Positions 59,957 to 64,000 of a DNA stretch of 64,000 nt are shown piece after piece (the stretch's first letter is position 1; each line of letters starts with the position of its first letter). A program made the position numbers and the translations under genes. Under the pieces are notes generated by a model. That model saw only the letters and a program-made list of their open reading frames with translations, was not told the DNA's origin and did not search any database. This DNA is from Ferrimonas balearica (GTDB taxonomy: Bacteria; Pseudomonadota; Gammaproteobacteria; Enterobacterales; Shewanellaceae): contig NZ_JAHVHV010000002.1 of the NCBI RefSeq assembly GCF_019802085.1, forward strand, positions 806,001-870,000. Reading direction: 5' to 3'.

Positions 59957-61729
59957 ATGAAACAGCCAACACTCAAAGCCGCCTGTCTGGGCGGTTTGCT
60001 GATCTGCAGCACCGCCCCGGGCTGGGCGGTGGAGCGCCCCAACGAAAACGCCGCGGCCCGAGCCGCGCTGCCGGGCCAGGGCCCGGCCACCCGCTTTATC
60101 GTGCACTACGCCGACGCCGGCCTGGCCAGCAGCCCGGCGGTGGCCGGCCTGATGAACGCCCAGCAAAAGTCGCGCAAGATGCAGGAGGTGACCGACAACC
60201 TGGGGCGCAACCTGGGGCAGAGCCTCAAGTATCTGCGTGCCCTGGGGGTGCCCCAGCGCTACGTGATGGCCTCGGACCGCGCCCTGGACCGTCAGGATGC
60301 CGAGGAAACGATGGCGCTGATGATGGCCAACGACCCCAACATCCTGGCCATCGAGGTGGACCAACTGCTGCGGCCCATGGCCACCCCCAATGATCCCCGC
60401 TACAGCGACCAATGGCACTACTTCGAAGCCACCGCCGGGATGAACCTGCCGGCGGCCTGGGACAACGCCACCGGCGCCGGCACCGTGGTGGCGGTGCTGG
60501 ACACTGGTTACCGGCCCCACGCCGATCTGGTGGGCAACATCCTGCCGGGTTACGACATGATCGACGACACCTTCGTCTCGGTGGACGGCGATGGCCGCGA
60601 CAACGATGCCCAGGATCCCGGCGACGCCATGAGCCAGGGGGAGTGTGGTGGTGGCTACCCGCCGTCGGATTACGACAGCAGCTGGCACGGCACCCACGTG
60701 GCGGGCACCGTGGCGGCGGTGGGCAACAACAACCTGGGGGTCACCGGGGTGGCCTACGACGCCAAGGTGGTGCCGGTGCGGGTGCTGGGCAAGTGTGGCG
60801 GCTACACCTCGGACATCGCCGATGGCATCATCTGGGCCTCCGGCGGCAACGTCAGCGGCGTGCCGGGCAACGCCAACCCGGCGAATGTCATCAACCTGAG
60901 CCTGGGGGGCAGCGGCAGCTGCTCCAGCACCACCCAGGCAGCCATCAACACCGCCCGGGCCAATGGCGCCACCGTGGTGGTGGCGGCGGGCAACAGCGAT
61001 GCCGATGCCAGTGGCTACAACCCGGCCAACTGCAGCGGCGTGATCACCGTGGCGGCCCTGGGTCGGGACGGCACCCGGGCCTACTACTCCAACTACGGCA
61101 ACACCGTGGACATCTCGGCCCCCGGTGGCGCCCAGAGCTTTGCCAGCGATCCCAACGGCGTGCTCTCCACCCACAACAGCGGCACCCTGAGCCCGGGCAG
61201 CGACAACTACGACTACCTGCAGGGCACCTCCATGGCGGCGCCCCACGTGGCCGGTCTGGCGGCGCTGCTCTACGAGGCGGATCCCACCCTGACCCCGGAC
61301 CAGGTGGAGAGCCTGCTCAAGAACACCGCACGGGCGGACAACTGCAGCAACTGCGGGGTGGGCCTGGTGGACTCGGACGCGGCGGTGACCGCGGCCATCA
61401 ACGGCGATACCGGTGGCGGGGGCGGCGACGGCACCACCGACACCTACGAGAACCTGGATGGGGCCCGCCGTAGCTGGCAGTACTTCACCGTCGAGGTGCC
61501 CGCCGGGGCCAGCAGCCTGACCGTCAGCCTGGCCGGCGGTACCGGGGATGCGGATCTCTACGTGCGCTTTGGCAGTCAGCCGGACCGGCGCAACTACGAT
61601 TGTCGTCCCTACTTGAGCGGCAACAACGAGAGCTGCAGCGGCACCAACCCCAATGCCGGCACCTGGCACATCGGGGTGTACGGTTACCGCGCCTTCTCCG
61701 GCGCCACCCTGACCGTCACCGTCGACTGA
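59957..61729 (+). CDS. Secreted S8-family (subtilisin-like) serine protease with PPC domain
   Basis: The 590-residue protein starts at ATG 59957 with AAGGA upstream. A 19-codon extension is not needed. The signal peptide (residues 1 to about 24) is followed by an inhibitor-I9-like propeptide. The catalytic domain has Asp182 (VLDTGYRPHADL), His244 (HGTHVAGT) and Ser425 (GTSMAAPHVAG). A Gly-rich linker leads to a C-terminal pre-peptidase (PPC) domain (about residues 495-590) that is usually cut off during secretion. Cysteine pairs fit disulphides. It is an extracellular protease typical of marine Alteromonadales, secreted probably by type II. Confidence 0.95.
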   Translation: MKQPTLKAACLGGLLICSTAPGWAVERPNENAAARAALPGQGPATRFIVHYADAGLASSPAVAGLMNAQQKSRKMQEVTDNLGRNLGQSLKYLRALGVPQRYVMASDRALDRQDAEETMALMMANDPNILAIEVDQLLRPMATPNDPRYSDQWHYFEATAGMNLPAAWDNATGAGTVVAVLDTGYRPHADLVGNILPGYDMIDDTFVSVDGDGRDNDAQDPGDAMSQGECGGGYPPSDYDSSWHGTHVAGTVAAVGNNNLGVTGVAYDAKVVPVRVLGKCGGYTSDIADGIIWASGGNVSGVPGNANPANVINLSLGGSGSCSSTTQAAINTARANGATVVVAAGNSDADASGYNPANCSGVITVAALGRDGTRAYYSNYGNTVDISAPGGAQSFASDPNGVLSTHNSGTLSPGSDNYDYLQGTSMAAPHVAGLAALLYEADPTLTPDQVESLLKNTARADNCSNCGVGLVDSDAAVTAAINGDTGGGGGDGTTDTYENLDGARRSWQYFTVEVPAGASSLTVSLAGGTGDADLYVRFGSQPDRRNYDCRPYLSGNNESCSGTNPNAGTWHIGVYGYRAFSGATLTVTVD

Positions 61730-61743
61730 GTCGGCAAGGCATG

Positions 61744-61775
61744 AAAAAAGGCGCCCATTGGGGCGCCTTTTTGTT
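61744..61775. terminator. Bidirectional terminator
   Basis: The stem AAAAAGGCGCCC pairs with GGGGCGCCTTTTT around a short loop, between the protease and the convergent carboxypeptidase genes. Confidence 0.9.
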
Positions 61776-61788
61776 GCGTGGGGCTGTG

Positions 61789-62919
61789 TCAGATAAGGTC
61801 GCTGCGCAGGCAGTGGAGCAGGGCTTTGAGGTTGGCCGGAGCCAGGGCCGCGGCCCGCTCCGGACTCCAGCCCACCACCGGGTTGGGCAGGGCGGCGTTG
61901 TCCTTGAAGGGCATCTCCAGGGTCATCGCCAGGCAGTCGAAGTGCTGGGCGATGAAGTTGCTGCCGATGTCCAGGTTGGCCTGACCGGGCTTGTCCACCT
62001 CGTAGCCGTGCTCGGTCTGAAACTCCGGGCTGGCGGCCATCAGCGCCTGTTTGAAGCCGTCCAGCTGGGCCTGCTTTTGGGGCGTCCAACTGGGGATCCC
62101 TTCGGCACCGGCGATGAAGTTGTAGGGCAGCCCCTCGTCGCCGTGAACGTCGAGGAAAAAGTCGACGCCGCTGTGCTCCATCGCCTGGCGTACCTGGTAG
62201 ACCTCGGGGCTGGTTTCCAGGCTGGGCTGGCGCCAGGCGCGATTGAGATCGGTGCCGTGGGCGTTATGGCGCAGGTGACCGCGGCGGCTGCCGTCCGGGT
62301 TCATATTGGGCACCAGGTAGAAGACGCACTGGCTCAGCAGGGCCTGGGAGACGGCGTCGGTGTCGTCCAGCAGGGCCGCCAGGGCCCCCTCCATCCACCA
62401 CTGGGCCATGGTCTCCCCCGGGTGCTGGCGGGCGATGATCCAGCACACCTTCTTGCCCTCCTCCGGGGTCCCGATGCGCAGCAGATCCAGGCTCTGGCCG
62501 TCCGGGGTCAGCCCCAGGCACTGGTAGTGCACCCGGTCGTCGTCCTGGCAGGCGGCGATCAGGTCCCGGTGGCGCTCGGCGGGGTAGGGGGCGAAGTAGG
62601 CGTAGTAGACCAGGTCCCGCTCCGGGGTGTGCTCGATCACCAGGTTCTGGCCGTCGAACCGGGTGTCCACCCGGAACCAGCTCTCCCGGTCGTAACTGGC
62701 CACCGCCTGGTAGTCGCGCCAGCCATCCTGGTAGGCGGCCTGACCGGCGTTGGTCAGGTGCAGGGCGCAGGCCTGGCCCGCCGCACCGTGCAGGGCGAAA
62801 TGGAACCACTGGAACTTCTCGGTGTTGTGATCGGGGCGGATGGTCAGTTGGATGTGGGCGGCGTCGTCGAGGGACACCACGTCGATGTTGCCGCTGTCAA
62901 AGGCGCTGCTGATCTGCAC
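61789..62919 (-). CDS. M14-family zinc carboxypeptidase (cytosolic carboxypeptidase type)
   Basis: The 376-residue protein has no signal peptide. An N-terminal beta domain typical of the cytosolic carboxypeptidase (AGBL-like) group (residues 1-120) is followed by the M14 catalytic domain. Zinc ligands are His and Glu in RQHPGETMAQWW and His in FFLDVHGDEG, and the substrate-side motif is NPDGSRRGHLRHNAHGTDLNR. The catalytic Glu is in LTLEMPFKDN-type sequence (TLEMPF) near the end. Eukaryotic relatives remove glutamate from tubulin. The bacterial substrates are unknown. It stands alone. Confidence 0.92.
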   Translation of the reverse strand: MQISSAFDSGNIDVVSLDDAAHIQLTIRPDHNTEKFQWFHFALHGAAGQACALHLTNAGQAAYQDGWRDYQAVASYDRESWFRVDTRFDGQNLVIEHTPERDLVYYAYFAPYPAERHRDLIAACQDDDRVHYQCLGLTPDGQSLDLLRIGTPEEGKKVCWIIARQHPGETMAQWWMEGALAALLDDTDAVSQALLSQCVFYLVPNMNPDGSRRGHLRHNAHGTDLNRAWRQPSLETSPEVYQVRQAMEHSGVDFFLDVHGDEGLPYNFIAGAEGIPSWTPQKQAQLDGFKQALMAASPEFQTEHGYEVDKPGQANLDIGSNFIAQHFDCLAMTLEMPFKDNAALPNPVVGWSPERAAALAPANLKALLHCLRSDLI

Positions 62920-62996
62920 GCGGGCACTCCTTGCAAGTGGGGGGAGGGCCCATGGTCCCCAAGGTTGGGATCCAGATCAAGGTTTGGCCGGCAAAC

Positions 62997-63023
62997 AAAA
63001 AAGCCCCCCTTGTACAGGGGGGC
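62997..63023 (-). terminator. Terminator of the nap operon
   Basis: On the minus strand the stem GCCCCCC pairs with GGGGGGC around a 7-base loop and is followed by TTTTTTG. It lies 45 bases after the napC stop. Confidence 0.9.
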
Positions 63024-63067
63024 GGGGCCAGACCAAATCCGGTTCTTTGCAGGGAACCCGGGTACAG

Positions 63068-63700
63068 CTAGTGAACGGTGGTGGATTGCTGGTCGGCACT
63101 CAAAGTGTGGGACAGCGCATCGTTGCCGGCGTAGTTGGCGGGCAGGCGGTGGGCGATCCCCTTGTGGCAGTCGATGCAGGTCTTGCCCTCGGCACTGGCC
63201 TGGGCGTGGAGCTGCGCGGCGACCCCTTTTTGCTCGGTGAAATCCATGTAGTCGAAGTTGTGGCAGTTGCGGCACTCCTGGGAGTCGGTGCGCTTCATCC
63301 GCGCCCACTCCCGCTCGGCCATCTCCAGCCGGTGTTCCTCGAACTTCATGGGGGTGTCGATGATGCCGATGATCTTGCCAAACACCTCCTTGGAGGCCTG
63401 GATCTTGCGCACCATCTTATGGGTCCAGTCCTTGGGCACGTGGCAGTCCGGGCAGGTGGCCCGCACGCCGCTGCGGTTGTTGTAGTGGACCGTGGTGATG
63501 TACTCCTCGTAGACGTTGTTCTCCATCTCGTGACAGCCGATGCAGAACTGCTCCCGGTTGGTCAGTTCCATGCCGGTGTTGAACGCACCCCAGAACAGGA
63601 TCCCGCTGACGAAACCCAGGATCAGCAGGGTGCCCAGGGCCTTGGGACTGGGGCGGCGCAGCCAGCCCCAGAGGCGTTTGAGCCCGTTAGTGATAGACAT
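63068..63700 (-). CDS. napC: Tetraheme cytochrome c NapC
   Basis: The 210-residue protein has one N-terminal membrane helix (about residues 22-43) and four CXXCH heme sites: CIGCH, CPDCH, CRNCH and CIDCH. This is the NapC/NirT quinol-oxidising family. It carries electrons from menaquinol or ubiquinol to the periplasmic nitrate reductase NapAB. It is 9 bases after napB and ends the operon in this window. Neither napF nor napGH is visible, though they may lie outside. Confidence 0.95.
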   Translation of the reverse strand: MSITNGLKRLWGWLRRPSPKALGTLLILGFVSGILFWGAFNTGMELTNREQFCIGCHEMENNVYEEYITTVHYNNRSGVRATCPDCHVPKDWTHKMVRKIQASKEVFGKIIGIIDTPMKFEEHRLEMAEREWARMKRTDSQECRNCHNFDYMDFTEQKGVAAQLHAQASAEGKTCIDCHKGIAHRLPANYAGNDALSHTLSADQQSTTVH

Positions 63701-63709
63701 AGCGCCCCC

Positions 63710-64000
63710 TTAATCCTTGGCGAACTGGCCCAGGCCGGTGAAGTCATTGGCCACCGGCGGGGTGACGTCGGCCTGGGTGACGTGGCACTGCAGGCACAGA
63801 TAGCGGCGAGGGGCCACCTGGGGCTGCACCACACCATCCCGGTCGGTGAAGTGGGTGGGGCTGACCCGCGGCGCGCCGGTGGTCAGGTAGTTGTCCACGT
63901 CGTGGCACTGCAGACAGCGGTTGGTGGACTGGGTGATCTGGTAGCCCTGTACCTTGTGAGGCACCAGCGGCGGCTGGTTGACGTAGTTCAGGGACTTGCG
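63710..64000 (-). CDS. napB: Periplasmic nitrate reductase small subunit NapB, partial
   Basis: This is the C-terminal 96 residues of a diheme cytochrome c. The frame is open to the window edge, and the gene continues beyond base 64000. It has PPLVPHKVQGYQITQSTN, the first heme site CLQCH, then PTHFTDRDG and a second CLQCH. These are the conserved NapB features. It passes electrons from NapC to NapA. The internal GTG near 63964 is not the start. The signal peptide lies outside the window. Confidence 0.95.
   Translation of the reverse strand, partial: RKSLNYVNQPPLVPHKVQGYQITQSTNRCLQCHDVDNYLTTGAPRVSPTHFTDRDGVVQPQVAPRRYLCLQCHVTQADVTPPVANDFTGLGQFAKD

Noticed and set aside
1-64000. CRISPR arrays, prophage, transposases, tRNA and rRNA genes
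   Set aside because: Looked for repeats with regular spacing, integrase or transposase frames and tRNA-like cloverleafs. None seen.

Overview
The window is a 64 kb, GC-rich, gene-dense chromosomal segment of a gammaproteobacterium. The gene content points to a marine, facultatively anaerobic member of the Alteromonadales, most likely Ferrimonas or a close relative. The grounds are a Shewanella-type lactate locus (lactate permease, Dld-II, LldEFG), hcp-hcr with FNR- and NsrR-like sites, napB/napC at the right edge, and gammaproteobacterial gene pairs such as mltF/purL and punC/punR. The genus is inferred from gene content only. I see no prophage, integrase, transposase, CRISPR array, rRNA or tRNA.

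Left part (1-16 kb): the 3' end of guaA, small unknown genes, a 4.5S SRP RNA gene (about 2596-2707), a YfcC-type transporter, small membrane proteins (one carrying a ribosome-modulation-factor-like C-terminus), yjdM, a LysR regulator divergent from a secreted choloylglycine-hydrolase-family amidase, a GFA protein, a YitT-type protein, a metzincin-like lipoprotein, a stand-alone ComEC-like MBL hydrolase, a YidB-like protein and a bile-acid:sodium-symporter-family transporter.

16.1-20.6 kb: a compact sugar-acid locus. A LacI-type operator lies between a lactonase-family gene and an operon of overlapping genes for a GPH-type sugar symporter, a GH94 phosphorylase and a gluconokinase. The best reading is uptake and phosphorolysis of cellobionate (or a related aldobionate) to glucose 1-phosphate and gluconate, followed by gluconate phosphorylation.

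20.6-32.6 kb: a TetR regulator, a polyferredoxin membrane protein, an Lrp/AsnC remnant, a four-gene operon (RHH-like protein, PspA-like protein, YqiJ, YqiK flotillin), a VOC protein, a guanine-riboswitch-controlled NCS2 permease-xpt operon, DUF2726/DUF3087 genes and an LrgA/LrgB pair.

32.6-46.7 kb: lactate permease and Dld-II, then an AaeXAB-like efflux cassette, then LldEFG behind a GntR-type palindrome, then hcp and hcr for nitrosative-stress defence with FNR- and NsrR-like sites. Together these connect lactate oxidation to anaerobic respiration.

46.7-64 kb: a lipoprotein, punC/punR, two lytic transglycosylases (MltC-like and MltF), an LPP20 lipoprotein, tadA with a convergent small basic ORF, purL, a methyltransferase-fold protein with degenerate catalytic motifs behind a promoter covered by two perfect LexA boxes, a secreted S8 protease, an M14 carboxypeptidase, napC and partial napB. 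The most noteworthy items are the SOS-controlled degenerate methyltransferase, the cellobionate-type locus, the guanine riboswitch and the membrane-anchored RMF-like protein.
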